This document shows, in pieces, positions 1-8,169 of a DNA stretch of 64,000 bases; within the stretch, counting starts at the first letter, position 1; the number at the start of each line of letters is the position of its first letter. The stretch lies in the NCBI RefSeq assembly GCF_005843925.1, contig NZ_VCBC01000014.1, positions 1 to 64,000 on the forward strand. Direction: 5' to 3'. The stretch is from Thalassotalea litorea (GTDB taxonomy: Bacteria; Pseudomonadota; Gammaproteobacteria; Enterobacterales; Alteromonadaceae). The notes below the pieces were generated by a model. It worked only from the letters and a program-made list of their open reading frames with translations. It was not told the origin of the DNA and did no database searches. The position numbers and the translations under genes were made by a program.

Positions 1-33
1 GATCGAATTGAATTGAATTGAGTTGAATTGATT
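1..33. repeat. short GAATT-type pentamer repeat
   Basis: The first bases of the window are an imperfect run of the pentamer GAATT (or ATTGA), five to six copies with one substitution. It lies just downstream of the last tRNA of the leftward array. No hairpin is visible, so it is not an obvious terminator, and it is cut by the window edge. Confidence 0.5.
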
Positions 34-41
34 TAAGTTTA

Positions 42-117
42 TGGTGGACGGTACTGGGCTCGAACCAGTGACCCCCGCCTTGTAAGGGCGGTGCTCTCCC
101 AACTGAGCTAACCGTCC
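42..117 (-). tRNA. tRNA-Val (UAC), copy 4 in transcription order
   Basis: On the minus strand the sequence folds as a 76-nt cloverleaf with acceptor GGACGGT pairing with ACCGTCC, a TAGCTCAGTTGGGAGAGC D-arm, a seven-base anticodon loop CTTACAA and an encoded CCA end. The anticodon TAC reads valine codons. This copy has a C-G pair closing the anticodon stem where the other three have T-A. It is the promoter-distal copy and its upstream spacer (118-171) differs from the spacers between the other copies. Confidence 0.97.
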
Positions 118-171
118 AGGGAGAAACAGCGTTAAGAAACCTTAAGCTTTTTTTGATTCATCAAAAAATGA

Positions 172-247
172 TGGTGGACGGTACTGGGCTCGAACCAGTG
201 ACCCTCGCCTTGTAAGGGCGATGCTCTCCCAACTGAGCTAACCGTCC
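172..247 (-). tRNA. tRNA-Val (UAC), copy 3 in transcription order
   Basis: This is a 76-nt cloverleaf with encoded CCA and anticodon TAC, identical to the two copies on its right. The outermost anticodon-stem pair is T-A rather than the C-G of the copy at 42-117, so pairing is kept by a compensatory double change. It is the last unit of a perfect 109-bp tandem duplication. Confidence 0.97.
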
Positions 248-280
248 ATTTAAGACTTTCACAGACAGACCATAAAATGA

Positions 281-356
281 TGGTGGACGGTACTGGGCTC
301 GAACCAGTGACCCTCGCCTTGTAAGGGCGATGCTCTCCCAACTGAGCTAACCGTCC
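281..356 (-). tRNA. tRNA-Val (UAC), copy 2 in transcription order
   Basis: This is a 76-nt valine tRNA with anticodon TAC and encoded CCA. It matches its neighbours at 172-247 and 390-465 base for base, and the 33-bp spacers on both sides are also identical. All copies are probably cut from one precursor started at the promoter at 482-509. Confidence 0.97.
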
Positions 357-389
357 ATTTAAGACTTTCACAGACAGACCATAAAATGA

Positions 390-465
390 TGGTGGACGGT
401 ACTGGGCTCGAACCAGTGACCCTCGCCTTGTAAGGGCGATGCTCTCCCAACTGAGCTAACCGTCC
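390..465 (-). tRNA. tRNA-Val (UAC), copy 1 in transcription order
   Basis: This is the promoter-proximal copy of the valine tRNA array, 76 nt with encoded CCA and anticodon TAC. Its 5' end lies 16 bp downstream of the -10 element of the promoter at 482-509, leaving room for only a short 5' leader for RNase P to remove. Confidence 0.97.
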
Positions 466-481
466 GTCTGTGTGGTTGCGT

Positions 482-509
482 ATTATAGGGATCGGCAAAA
501 AGCTGTCAA
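482..509 (-). promoter_or_regulatory. sigma70 promoter of the tRNA-Val array
   Basis: On the minus strand a perfect -35 TTGACA (504-509) and a perfect -10 TATAAT (482-487) are separated by 16 bp. They lie directly upstream of the first tRNA. Consensus hexamers and a short leader are typical of strong stable-RNA promoters. Confidence 0.85.
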
Positions 510-968
510 CACAAACTTTAAATAATTTCAGAAAAACCGTTTGTTTGCCGAAATTTAAAGCAATTAAAGATAACCTTATCGTAATTCGACAATTTGCCTG
601 GCATTGATTGCCAAATTTCCGAAAAAATTGAGCCATTCAACCGCCACCTATTTCTGCAAAAATTTTCTTTTGGATGCCCTTTTGCGGACAAAACCACGAA
701 GAAAGTCGTAATAAAGTGTGGGTGAATGTAAAAGAGTATTTGTCATAGCCTACCCTGCACAACTAAAGCTTCGGTCAAAAAACCAACAAACACAGCATAT
801 TGCACTGATTTATAAGTTAGAGCACGTAACTTCACCATGAAATAACTTGTTACATCCCGTCAAATTTCATTAGCAACTAAATCGCGTTCTTGTGCCATCT
901 ATATAGGTGTTACCCATTAACAAATTCTTTACAACAAGTTGCACAAGAAGCAACTAAGGAAGATAACC
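510..968. other. intergenic region without a recognised gene
   Basis: This stretch separates the leftward tRNA promoter from the rightward DUF3718-type gene. It is AT-rich and the open frames that enter it are continuations of frames through the tRNAs. I see no convincing hairpin terminator or promoter for the downstream gene, although an AAGGA ribosome-binding site sits at its right end. Confidence 0.5.
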
Positions 969-1331
969 ATGAAAACTTTAAACGTTATTGCAACAACAGG
1001 TCTTATCGCTTCATTAGCCGCATTCAGTGTGAATGCTCAAGGTGCCTACAGCAGTTATATGGAAACCGCATTGGTTGATACCTGTAAAGCGGCCATGTCA
1101 GACAGCACGTACAAGCTTCGTCAGACATTAGGCGAATATAACCTGAAGGCGAAAACCGTTGCTCTTGGTTTGGTTTGTAATGGTGAAGACGTGATCACAT
1201 TCGCAACGAATCGAGGCGCAAACAACACCGCCGATTACATGAATGAGAAACTTGATGGCGCAAGCATCACCGATTTGGCGGCAACTGAACAGGTGACATA
1301 CGAAGTAACTTTCGAAGACGCACCTGAGTAA
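969..1331 (+). CDS. small secreted protein, DUF3718-like
   Basis: This encodes a 120-residue protein with a signal peptide ending near VNAQG (about residues 1-24) and a short mature domain with two cysteines, which could form a disulphide in the periplasm. The pattern matches the DUF3718 family of small exported proteins of alteromonads and Shewanella, of unknown function. I chose the ATG at 969 because AAGGA lies seven to eight bases upstream; an in-frame start 30 bases earlier would place charged residues ahead of the signal peptide. The gene stands alone and is followed by an inverted repeat. The family name is from memory of its sequence pattern. Confidence 0.75.
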   Translation: MKTLNVIATTGLIASLAAFSVNAQGAYSSYMETALVDTCKAAMSDSTYKLRQTLGEYNLKAKTVALGLVCNGEDVITFATNRGANNTADYMNEKLDGASITDLAATEQVTYEVTFEDAPE

Positions 1332-1360
1332 AATCGACACCTTGGCTTAACATCGAATGT

Positions 1361-1413
1361 ATTATCGACTAATGCCTTTCAGTCGATAATAGCCCCCTTT
1401 CTCCCAGGGGGGC
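1361..1413 (+). terminator. paired hairpins after the DUF3718-like gene
   Basis: A perfect 10-bp inverted repeat (1361-1370 with 1381-1390, 10-nt loop) is followed at once by a GC-rich hairpin pairing GCCCCC at 1392 with GGGGGC near 1408. They lie 30 bases past the stop codon. No clear T-run follows, so intrinsic termination is plausible but not proven. Confidence 0.5.
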
Positions 1414-1516
1414 GCCCTATTCAAATGGATGTAATATGATTCGGTGGTTTCGATAGCATAGAGGCCTATGGTAAACTTGGACGATTAACCCTGTTTACTG
1501 TGAAATTGGAATCGAT

Positions 1517-2011
1517 TTGTCTGAACCAGAATTTATAGAGCTTGATGAAAGTGATATCAACACGATTGACGTTTATGTCGAGCCATTAGAGCTGTATAAG
1601 CTGCTAAAGATCGCCAATTTGGTCGGTGGCGGCGGTGAAGCGAAAATGTTAATCGCCGATGGTCACGTTGGCGTGAACGGTGAATTGTGTCAACAAAAAC
1701 GCAAAAAGATCTATCAAGGTGATCTGGTCGAATTCAATGGCGAGTTTATGCAAATCCGTCTTGTCGACGCGCCGCAAAAACCGGCCTTCAATGCCACTGA
1801 CGCAAGTGATATCGAAACAGAGGAACTTGCTTTGACCAAGCAAGCAAAGCCAGAAAGTCGGAAATCTTCACCAACCAACAAGCGCAAAGCCAAAGCGGGT
1901 AAATCTGTGAACTCGGGCAAAGCGAAAAAAGCGGGTAAACCTGATTCAAACAAAAAGTCGGATTCAGAAACCAATGGTCGAGGCTCCGGACGTCGTTCTA
2001 TTTCGTTTTAA
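1517..2011 (+). CDS. S4-domain RNA-binding protein (YbcJ-like) with basic tail
   Basis: This encodes 164 residues. Positions 20-85 form an S4 RNA-binding fold, recognisable from the LYKLLKIANLVGGGGEAK start and the GHVGVNGELCQQKRKKI segment, as in the YbcJ-like single S4 proteins. From about residue 100 the protein becomes a lysine-, serine- and glycine-rich tail ending in GRGSGRRSISF, probably disordered and nucleic-acid binding. No early ATG exists, so a TTG start at 1517 with GGAA six bases upstream is preferred. A role in ribosome or RNA binding follows from the family; the actual target is unknown. The tail makes it about twice as long as the usual single S4 protein. Confidence 0.75.
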   Translation: MSEPEFIELDESDINTIDVYVEPLELYKLLKIANLVGGGGEAKMLIADGHVGVNGELCQQKRKKIYQGDLVEFNGEFMQIRLVDAPQKPAFNATDASDIETEELALTKQAKPESRKSSPTNKRKAKAGKSVNSGKAKKAGKPDSNKKSDSETNGRGSGRRSISF

Positions 2012-2168
2012 AGTGACGGCGACTCAGGTGAGCCTACCACCGCTGACACGTTATCCATTATGCGACCTTTCTAACAAAACTACACCATAAACAATGGGAT
2101 AGTTAATGATGGACTTTGCATCTTAGCTTCGTTAACTTAAAGGTTCGCAGATTCTCGGGGAGTTGCTC

Positions 2169-2372
2169 ATGTTAGAAATGAAATCACAATGTGAATCTTG
2201 TCAGGCGGCAACCGGACCTACTGACATCGCGTATATTTGTTCATATGAATGCACCTTCTGTAAAGATTGCACTTCGACCAAAGCATTCACTTGTCCGAAT
2301 TGCGGTGGTGAGTTAGTCCCTCGCCCGACTCGAGAACCCAAGCCATCCGATGTTGTCAAAGCGTCACTTTAG
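2169..2372 (+). CDS. DUF1272 cysteine-rich protein
   Basis: This is a 67-residue protein with the cysteine pattern CxxC near the start, CxxxCxxCxxC in the middle and CPNCGGEL towards the end, which fits a zinc-ribbon-like DUF1272 protein. Function is unknown; metal binding is inferred from the cysteines. The ATG at 2169 is preferred over an in-frame TTG six bases earlier because GGGGAG at 2157-2162 is then six bases from the start. It converges on the GNAT gene at 2398. Confidence 0.8.
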   Translation: MLEMKSQCESCQAATGPTDIAYICSYECTFCKDCTSTKAFTCPNCGGELVPRPTREPKPSDVVKASL

Positions 2373-2397
2373 AAAACTTTTTGACTGATAACTGAGA

Positions 2398-2880
2398 TCA
2401 GAGCGCTTTTTCCCAAAATTCCGCATTACCCAATTGTGGGTCTAATTCATAGCCAGAAAAGCCAAAATTGATGTAACTTTGTTTCGCGACTTGATTGCCC
2501 TGCAACACTTCCAACGTGAGTTTACAACACCCTTTTTGTATGGCGATTTGTTCCACTTCTGCGAGTAGTTTGTGGCTTAATTTTTGACCACGGAACTCAG
2601 GCAATACGCCCATATCATGGATGTTCAGCAATGGTTTGGCTTTAAAGGTTGAGAAACCGAAAACGCAGTTACAGATAGCTGCGGGCTTATTATCTATATA
2701 GGCTAATAAAGTCACAACCCCAGGTTGCTCTGCAAGTTTTGCGCACAGGTTTTCTTTTACATAGTCTGTTAACGGTTCATTGCCACCCATCGGATCTTCG
2801 GCATAGGCATTTAATAACATGATTAAATCTTTACAATGGGTTGGATTATTATAATCGGCGACAATAATTTCAACAGCCAT
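2398..2880 (-). CDS. GNAT family N-acetyltransferase
   Basis: This encodes 160 residues with the GNAT fold. The acetyl-CoA binding motif A is the MGVLPEFRGQKLSHKLL stretch at about 90-106, and the C-terminal half has the NQVAKQSYINFGF element typical of the family. The protein would move an acetyl group from acetyl-CoA to an amine, but the substrate cannot be told from sequence. AAGGA lies seven bases before the ATG at 2880. It sits 21 bases downstream of the acyl-CoA dehydrogenase on the same strand, so the two may be co-transcribed. Confidence 0.8.
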   Translation of the reverse strand: MAVEIIVADYNNPTHCKDLIMLLNAYAEDPMGGNEPLTDYVKENLCAKLAEQPGVVTLLAYIDNKPAAICNCVFGFSTFKAKPLLNIHDMGVLPEFRGQKLSHKLLAEVEQIAIQKGCCKLTLEVLQGNQVAKQSYINFGFSGYELDPQLGNAEFWEKAL

Positions 2881-2901
2881 AGGTTATCCTTTTTATTTGT
2901 G

Positions 2902-4050
2902 TTAGCTCAATAATTCACGGGCAATGATCACGCGTTGGATTTCGCTGGTGCCCTCATAGATGGAAGTAATTCGCACATCGCGGGCCAATCGTTCTAATGG
3001 GTACTCTTTGATGTAACCTGCACCACCTAGCATTTGCAAAGCATCATAACAGGCTTTATTGGCTTTTTCGCTGGCAAAAAGCTTTGCCATAGACGCCTGA
3101 GTCGCAAAACTCAGCCCCTGTTCTTTTAAACTTGCCGCTTGCATCAATAACATTCGTGCCGCTTCCATTTCTGTATATCGGTCAGCCAGCATCCACTGCA
3201 GCCCCTGAAACTTGGCCAGCGGTTGATCGAATTGGCGACGGTCCTGAATGAACTCTTTGGCATAATCAAGTGCGGCAAGACCGACCCCTAATGCCAGCGA
3301 GCCAATACCGATACGGCCACCGGCTAACTCCGATACAGCAATGGCGTAACCTTTATTTTCCTTACCAAGCATATTACTGGCTGGCACCCGACAATTTTCA
3401 AAATGCACTTCATTGGTGGGCGATGCCTTTTGTCCCATTTTGTCTTCCGGCTTGCTGATGTTGATACCCAGAGTATCGGCATCCACGAGAAAGCAGGAAA
3501 TACCCTTACCTTTTGCCGCGGCGCTATCCGTTACGGCCCAGACCACAAAAACGCCGGCGATTGAACCACTGGTGATATAAATTTTGCTACCGTTTAACAG
3601 GTAGTCATCACCGTCTTTTACCGCTGTCGTTTTCATCCCTGCGGGATCCGAACCTGCGCAAGGCTCTGTTAAACAAAACCCACCGGCTAAAAACTCACCA
3701 CTGCAAATTTTTGGCAGATAGGTCTGTTTTTGTGCATCCGTCCCTACCGCTTGTATTACTTCTGCCACCATATTGGTTACCGATGTCGTTACAGCGGTTG
3801 CCGCACACGCTTTGGCAAGTTCGGTGATCGCCAGCGAAAATGCAACAGTACCGGCCTCAACACCACCATACTCGGCATCAATGTTTAACCCCATAAACCC
3901 TAAGTCGGCCAACTTTGCCAAATTCGCATTAAAGAGATCGGCATCGGGTTTTGCATCGAGTTGTGCCGCTACTGGCGCGAGTTCAGATTCGGCAAACTTT
4001 TTCGCCATATCCTGGATCATTTGTTGTTCTTCACTGAGGTAAATTTTCAC
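2902..4050 (-). CDS. acyl-CoA dehydrogenase, short-chain type
   Basis: This is a 382-residue FAD-dependent acyl-CoA dehydrogenase of normal length. Visible motifs are the FAD/substrate segment FCLTEPCAGSDP at about 125-136, the MGQKASPTNEVHFENCRVP region and the C-terminal IYEGTSEIQR, whose glutamate is the catalytic base in short- and medium-chain enzymes. It would introduce the alpha-beta double bond in acyl-CoA oxidation and pass electrons to ETF. The start is a GTG with AAGG about ten bases upstream. The nearby CoA-transferase pair suggests short-chain acyl-CoA breakdown; branched-chain substrates are also possible. Confidence 0.88.
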   Translation of the reverse strand: MKIYLSEEQQMIQDMAKKFAESELAPVAAQLDAKPDADLFNANLAKLADLGFMGLNIDAEYGGVEAGTVAFSLAITELAKACAATAVTTSVTNMVAEVIQAVGTDAQKQTYLPKICSGEFLAGGFCLTEPCAGSDPAGMKTTAVKDGDDYLLNGSKIYITSGSIAGVFVVWAVTDSAAAKGKGISCFLVDADTLGINISKPEDKMGQKASPTNEVHFENCRVPASNMLGKENKGYAIAVSELAGGRIGIGSLALGVGLAALDYAKEFIQDRRQFDQPLAKFQGLQWMLADRYTEMEAARMLLMQAASLKEQGLSFATQASMAKLFASEKANKACYDALQMLGGAGYIKEYPLERLARDVRITSIYEGTSEIQRVIIARELLS

Positions 4051-4690
4051 TGAGCATTGCCTTTACGTTGTTTGTTCGCTGCTTTTTAATGTTAGTCCAA
4101 CGATATTTAATGGACGAAACCTTACACCCGTTCCGCGATAGACTCCATTACTGTGCGGATAATGACGCGCGCACAGTGTATGTAAAAATGAACAAACGGG
4201 TGCTGATGCAAAGGAGCTAATGCGAGAATTTTATCCATCAGCAGGGAGACAAACGATGCGAACAGCACATCGTTAAGCTGACAATCGCCGCAAACAACGC
4301 GGCGCTATGCTGACGACGCAGAGGTTCAATGAATTGTTTTCTGCTTCGCTGACTATTCGGATTCAAACATCCGAATAGTAAAAGCAACTCAGTCTCCTTC
4401 ACCGAAAATAAGCTCCCTCGATAACTGCTCCTCGATAACTGCTCCTGCGTTATTCTACCTGCGCACATCCATGATCATAACTTTCCACTCCTCCCTGTTC
4501 TTTACTCTTCCTTGTAAACAAAATTTTCCGCGAAACCACGCAAAGATTGAACGGTCGACAAGCATTTCATTGAGTTCACCTGGCCTTTGCGCCATTATCG
4601 ACAGCAAATCTTCGGGATAGTTGAACTTATACCAATGACATCAACGTCCCAAATAACCACACCCAAATAACGACACCCAAATCATTGGGG
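4051..4690. other. intergenic region with repeat remnants
   Basis: No convincing gene lies here; the open frame at 4238-4468 has no ribosome-binding site or recognisable protein. A perfect 11-bp hairpin occupies 4352-4379 and a 14-bp direct repeat, CTCGATAACTGCTC, lies at 4417-4430 and 4431-4444. The text after it (CTCCTGCGTTATTCTA) resembles a stretch in the repeat region near 53790, so this is probably a decayed copy of a dispersed repeat. The rest should hold the divergent promoters of the dehydrogenase and scoA genes. Confidence 0.5.
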
Positions 4691-4704
4691 GAAACAGGAG
4701 TTTT
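4691..4704. promoter_or_regulatory. PsrA-like palindrome over the scoA ribosome-binding site
   Basis: GAAAC-AGGA-GTTTT matches the PsrA-type operator form AAAC-N4-GTTT and overlaps the AGGAG ribosome-binding site of scoA. A PsrA-like regulator is encoded at 56736-57359 and its own promoter has the same type of site. A match of this kind can arise by chance about once in a window of this size, so this is tentative. Confidence 0.3.
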
Positions 4705-4705
4705 T

Positions 4706-5428
4706 ATGGCAGGTTTCAACAAGGTCGTAAATTCTTATCAGGAAGCTTTAGCAGGCCTGGAAGATAATATGACGTTAATTGTCGGCGGCTTTGGCTTATG
4801 CGGCAACCCAGAAAACCTTATTAAAGAAATCAAGCGTATTGGCACGACGGGACTTACCGTTGTATCGAATAATTGTGGCACCACAGAGCATGGCTTAGGC
4901 ATTTTGTTGTTCGATAAACAAATCAAAAAAATGGTTGCATCCTATGTCGGCGAAAATGATAACTTTGAACAGCAAATGATGAGTGGCGAGTTAGACGTTG
5001 AATTGACACCACAGGGTACCTTAGCGGAAAAAATGCGCGCTGGCGGCGCTGGTATTCCTGCGTTTTATACTGCCACAGGTTATGGTACGCCAGTTGCTGA
5101 AGGCAAGGAAGTGCGAGAGTTTAATGGCAAGAAATATATTCTTGAAGAGTCTGTCACCGGCGACTTTGCGCTGGTTAAAGCCTATAAAGCGGATACTTTT
5201 GGAAACCTTGTTTTTCGAAAGACCGCCCGCAACTTCAACCCACTCGCGGCGACTGCGGGTAAAATTACCGTTGTGGAAGTAGAGCATATCGTTGAACCTG
5301 GGGAGCTTGATCCCGATGAAATTCACTTAAGTGGTATCTATGTCGACCGCTTAATCAAAGGCAATTTTGAAAAGGTGATCGAACAGCGCACCATAACCGA
5401 AGCTAAAAACCCAAAGCAAGGAGCATAA
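4706..5428 (+). CDS. scoA: succinyl-CoA:3-ketoacid CoA-transferase, subunit A
   Basis: This is a 240-residue alpha subunit of a two-chain 3-oxoacid CoA-transferase. The N-terminal glycine-rich element [13 protein letters not shown] (about 26-38) and the [18 protein letters not shown] segment are typical. With ScoB it moves CoA from succinyl-CoA to acetoacetate, allowing use of acetoacetate. The ATG at 4706 is chosen because AGGAG ends five bases upstream; an earlier in-frame start would precede that site. The stop is two bases before the scoB start, so the pair forms a tight operon. A PsrA-like palindrome overlaps its ribosome-binding site. Confidence 0.92.
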   Translation: MAGFNKVVNSYQEALAGLEDNMTLIVGGFGLCGNPENLIKEIKRIGTTGLTVVSNNCGTTEHGLGILLFDKQIKKMVASYVGENDNFEQQMMSGELDVELTPQGTLAEKMRAGGAGIPAFYTATGYGTPVAEGKEVREFNGKKYILEESVTGDFALVKAYKADTFGNLVFRKTARNFNPLAATAGKITVVEVEHIVEPGELDPDEIHLSGIYVDRLIKGNFEKVIEQRTITEAKNPKQGA

Positions 5429-5430
5429 TC

Positions 5431-6087
5431 ATGGCGTTATCAAGAGAACAAATTGCCCAGCGCGTTGCTCAGGAGTTACAAGACGGTTATTACGTCAATT
5501 TAGGCATCGGAATTCCGACTCTGGTTGCCAATTATGTGCCTGCAGGCATTGAAGTGATGCTGCAATCAGAAAATGGTTTATTAGGTATGGGACTATTTCC
5601 AACCGAAGACGAAGTGGATGCCGATTTAATTAATGCCGGTAAGCAAACCGTTACCATGGCCGCTGGCGCATCGCTATTTGATAGTGCCGAATCGTTTGCC
5701 ATGATCCGCGGTGGCCATGTGGATTTGACTGTATTGGGGGCATTTGAAGTGGATGTCGAAGGCAACATTGCCTCTTACATGATCCCGGGTAAGTTAATCA
5801 AAGGGATGGGGGGAGCGATGGACTTAGTGGCAGGCGCTGATAATATTATCGTCACCATGACCCACGCTTCGAAACACGGAGTATCCAAGCTTCTGAACCA
5901 GTGCACGCTACCATTAACCGGTAAAGGATGTATCAAAAAGGTATTGACCGACTTGGCATTCATTGAAATAAAAAACGGTAAATTTCACCTGCTTGAGCGA
6001 GCGCCGGGTGTTAGTGTCGATGAGATCGTAAAGCTTACCGAAGGCGAGTTAGTGGTCAATGGCGACGTGCCTGAAATGACGTTTTAG
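5431..6087 (+). CDS. scoB: succinyl-CoA:3-ketoacid CoA-transferase, subunit B
   Basis: This is the 218-residue beta subunit that carries the active site. E47 within the SENGLLGMG motif matches the glutamate that forms the enzyme-CoA thioester in this family. The remaining sequence, with GGHVDLTVLGAFEVD and MGGAMDLVAGA, is typical of ScoB. AGGAG lies at the end of scoA just before the ATG at 5431, suggesting coupled translation. A strong hairpin terminator follows at 6107. Confidence 0.93.
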   Translation: MALSREQIAQRVAQELQDGYYVNLGIGIPTLVANYVPAGIEVMLQSENGLLGMGLFPTEDEVDADLINAGKQTVTMAAGASLFDSAESFAMIRGGHVDLTVLGAFEVDVEGNIASYMIPGKLIKGMGGAMDLVAGADNIIVTMTHASKHGVSKLLNQCTLPLTGKGCIKKVLTDLAFIEIKNGKFHLLERAPGVSVDEIVKLTEGELVVNGDVPEMTF

Positions 6088-6106
6088 TCACGTTCTTGAA
6101 AAATAT

Positions 6107-6134
6107 AAAACGGCTTATAACACAAGCCGTTTTT
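6107..6134. terminator. bidirectional intrinsic terminator
   Basis: A perfect 10-bp stem pairs AAAACGGCTT (6107-6116) with AAGCCGTTTT (6124-6133) around a 7-nt loop. A-tract and T-tract flank it, so it can serve both scoB on the plus strand and the DUF3604 gene on the minus strand, which converge here. Confidence 0.88.
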
Positions 6135-6154
6135 CGTCTGTTTAGCCCCGAAAC

Positions 6155-8032
6155 TTACTGAGCTTTGTACCAAATCGGACTGCTCCAGCCTCTTTCCTGT
6201 ATGGTTACCGGCAGATCGTCTCTTGGTTTTTGTCCAAGTGCAATGGCATCTAACGTAGACCATCTCGGAGTCGGGATTTCCAGCACGCGCAGATAGTAAA
6301 AGGCGTGTTGCGATGCGTCGAATTCAGGGTCTTTCCAGGTCAGTAAAAATGCACTCGCGCCAATATCATTAGTGTATTTTCCTGTTGCTAGATCAACCGT
6401 CGACTCAAGCATTTGAGAACCGTCCGTGCGATCATCGGATAATGCCACATCAAAGATCTTTTCCTGCACATTGCCGTCACTGTCCACCCAACCTTTAATG
6501 ATTTGTGCCCTATCCAGATTCGCACCATCGGCTTCTTTCAGTGCCTGGATGATAAATACCGGCGAACTATCCGAACTGCCCGTCAATTCACTGCCCATAT
6601 GAACGCCTTTGTCATAAGCCATCGTTACCCAGTCATCACGATTGAGAATGTCTTCGTCATAATCAAAGGATGCAAATATTCTGACTTTAACTCGAGTACC
6701 TGAAGTACCAAAAGTTTCTTTGTTTTGCATGGCGTTAAAAATAGCATCCCGGGTATTTTCTTTCGCCCATACACCTGCCAGGCCGCCAGAACCAAATTCC
6801 CGGATTTGTTGGTTTGATGCTTCTTCATACCCTGATATTCCGTTTAACCTATGCTCAGGATTGAATTCTCCTGCGAATTTTCCGGTATAGTTATCTTCTT
6901 CTACAGATGAGGCTGAATTATGAGTGTCAGAATCACCAATAATCCCGTATTGAAATGGGTTACCCTGGTTATTCATTTCAAATTTCAAACCATCAAGATA
7001 GGCCTGCCTTAAGTAACTTCCTTGCCGTTTAGTCGGACGCTCGGTAATCGCCGAAAGCGTGTAATCCCACAACTCAAAGTCGGCAAATTCATCATTGGGT
7101 GATAAATCAGGATGGGTATCCGATGAACCTTTGATTTGGGTAATCTCATACAAAGGTTCGTTCATAATGCGATTGTCTGAATACTCTTTGGTGATTTCAT
7201 TGCCATAGGAATCGGTCAATGCGAACATCATGCCATCGCTGGCATTACCGTTATGGGGCACAGCTAACAGAGTTGCGCCATTTTCACGAGCAGTATTCAT
7301 GTATTTCCACAAATCTTCGGGTTTGTCAGAATCCAGCGTTGAAAACGGCAATTCAGGAATATTCTCTCGACCATTAAATATGACCACTCGATGCAGGTTT
7401 CGGTTACTCGGCGCCGAGGTCCACTCAAAAGCGGCAAATGTGGTGAAATTTCCTGGATCATTGTGCATCTCTGCGGTTTCGATAATTTCCTGCCACATGG
7501 TTTTTGCCATTTTTGGATCATTTAATTGTGGATCAGATTTGCCTTTATTCATGTCATCCAAAACTTTCGCAAACGCTTTAAAGGCAACTGCGGGATCGTC
7601 AGAGGTGATTTCCTTAGCTATGTCCAACTGACTCACCGGGCTGTCCGGGTCTTCCATACTGACAAAAACACCCATGTATTCCGCATGATCAGAAACGGCA
7701 TACCAATCCAGAGGTTGTTTAATTTTCATCATCCCACCTTCTTTATTGGCTTGGATCTCTTCGCCTTTGGCCCAGCGATACGCATCATCCGGTGCTGTCA
7801 CACTGCCATTGGTGTAGCCGTCAAATGACCAGGATGTATGGACATGAAGGTTGCCAAAATACGCTTGTTTATCTGAGGTTAGCGATTCATTGGAATCGTC
7901 CTTAACCGGTGCCGGGGCGACTTGGTTATCCGATTTAGATGAAGAGACTGAGTCAGGATCGGATTGTTGACCGCAGGCAAAAAGAATCAGGGCAGCAGAT
8001 ACTGCCAAAGCAAGAGGGGCATGTTTTCGCAT
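6155..8032 (-). CDS. DUF3604 lipoprotein with PHP-like metal-binding motif
   Basis: This encodes 625 residues. A lipoprotein signal ends at LFACGQQ, so it is probably membrane-anchored outside the cytoplasm. The mature N-terminus has YFGNLHVHTSWSFDG, an HxH motif as in PHP-type metallo-hydrolases, followed by SDHAEYMG, VPHNGNASDG and GDSDTHNSA, which supply further candidate metal ligands. Together these mark DUF3604, abundant in marine bacteria. A hydrolytic role is an inference from the motifs and the substrate is unknown. The ATG at 8032 is preferred over one 21 bases upstream because GGAG precedes it and the lipoprotein signal then starts cleanly. It shares a terminator with scoB and is monocistronic. 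Confidence 0.82.
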   Translation of the reverse strand: MRKHAPLALAVSAALILFACGQQSDPDSVSSSKSDNQVAPAPVKDDSNESLTSDKQAYFGNLHVHTSWSFDGYTNGSVTAPDDAYRWAKGEEIQANKEGGMMKIKQPLDWYAVSDHAEYMGVFVSMEDPDSPVSQLDIAKEITSDDPAVAFKAFAKVLDDMNKGKSDPQLNDPKMAKTMWQEIIETAEMHNDPGNFTTFAAFEWTSAPSNRNLHRVVIFNGRENIPELPFSTLDSDKPEDLWKYMNTARENGATLLAVPHNGNASDGMMFALTDSYGNEITKEYSDNRIMNEPLYEITQIKGSSDTHPDLSPNDEFADFELWDYTLSAITERPTKRQGSYLRQAYLDGLKFEMNNQGNPFQYGIIGDSDTHNSASSVEEDNYTGKFAGEFNPEHRLNGISGYEEASNQQIREFGSGGLAGVWAKENTRDAIFNAMQNKETFGTSGTRVKVRIFASFDYDEDILNRDDWVTMAYDKGVHMGSELTGSSDSSPVFIIQALKEADGANLDRAQIIKGWVDSDGNVQEKIFDVALSDDRTDGSQMLESTVDLATGKYTNDIGASAFLLTWKDPEFDASQHAFYYLRVLEIPTPRWSTLDAIALGQKPRDDLPVTIQERGWSSPIWYKAQ

Positions 8033-8169
8033 TAGATCTCCAGAATTAACCATCGATAAACGATATCGTTAACTAGCTAAATAGATGATTCGACAAGTAT
8101 AGAAGATAAAAAAGATCCAACAATGCGCAAGGGCTCAGGTAATGGCTATCACTAGCTTCCTTATATTGA

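Larger units (their letters stand above)
172..465 (-). repeat. 109-bp tandem duplication carrying tRNA-Val
   Basis: The tRNA copies at 172, 281 and 390 are spaced exactly 109 bp apart and the intervening 33-bp spacers (248-280 and 357-389) are identical. Gene and spacer were therefore amplified together and recently, or are kept identical by recombination. The fourth copy at 42 is older, with a different spacer and a changed stem pair. Confidence 0.9.

Noticed and set aside
132..636. Open frames of 79 and 125 residues across the tRNA array
   Set aside because: They are translations of the repeated tRNA sequence itself and lack start signals.
4238..4468. 76-residue minus-strand frame
   Set aside because: It has no ribosome-binding site, no family resemblance, and overlaps repeat remnants.
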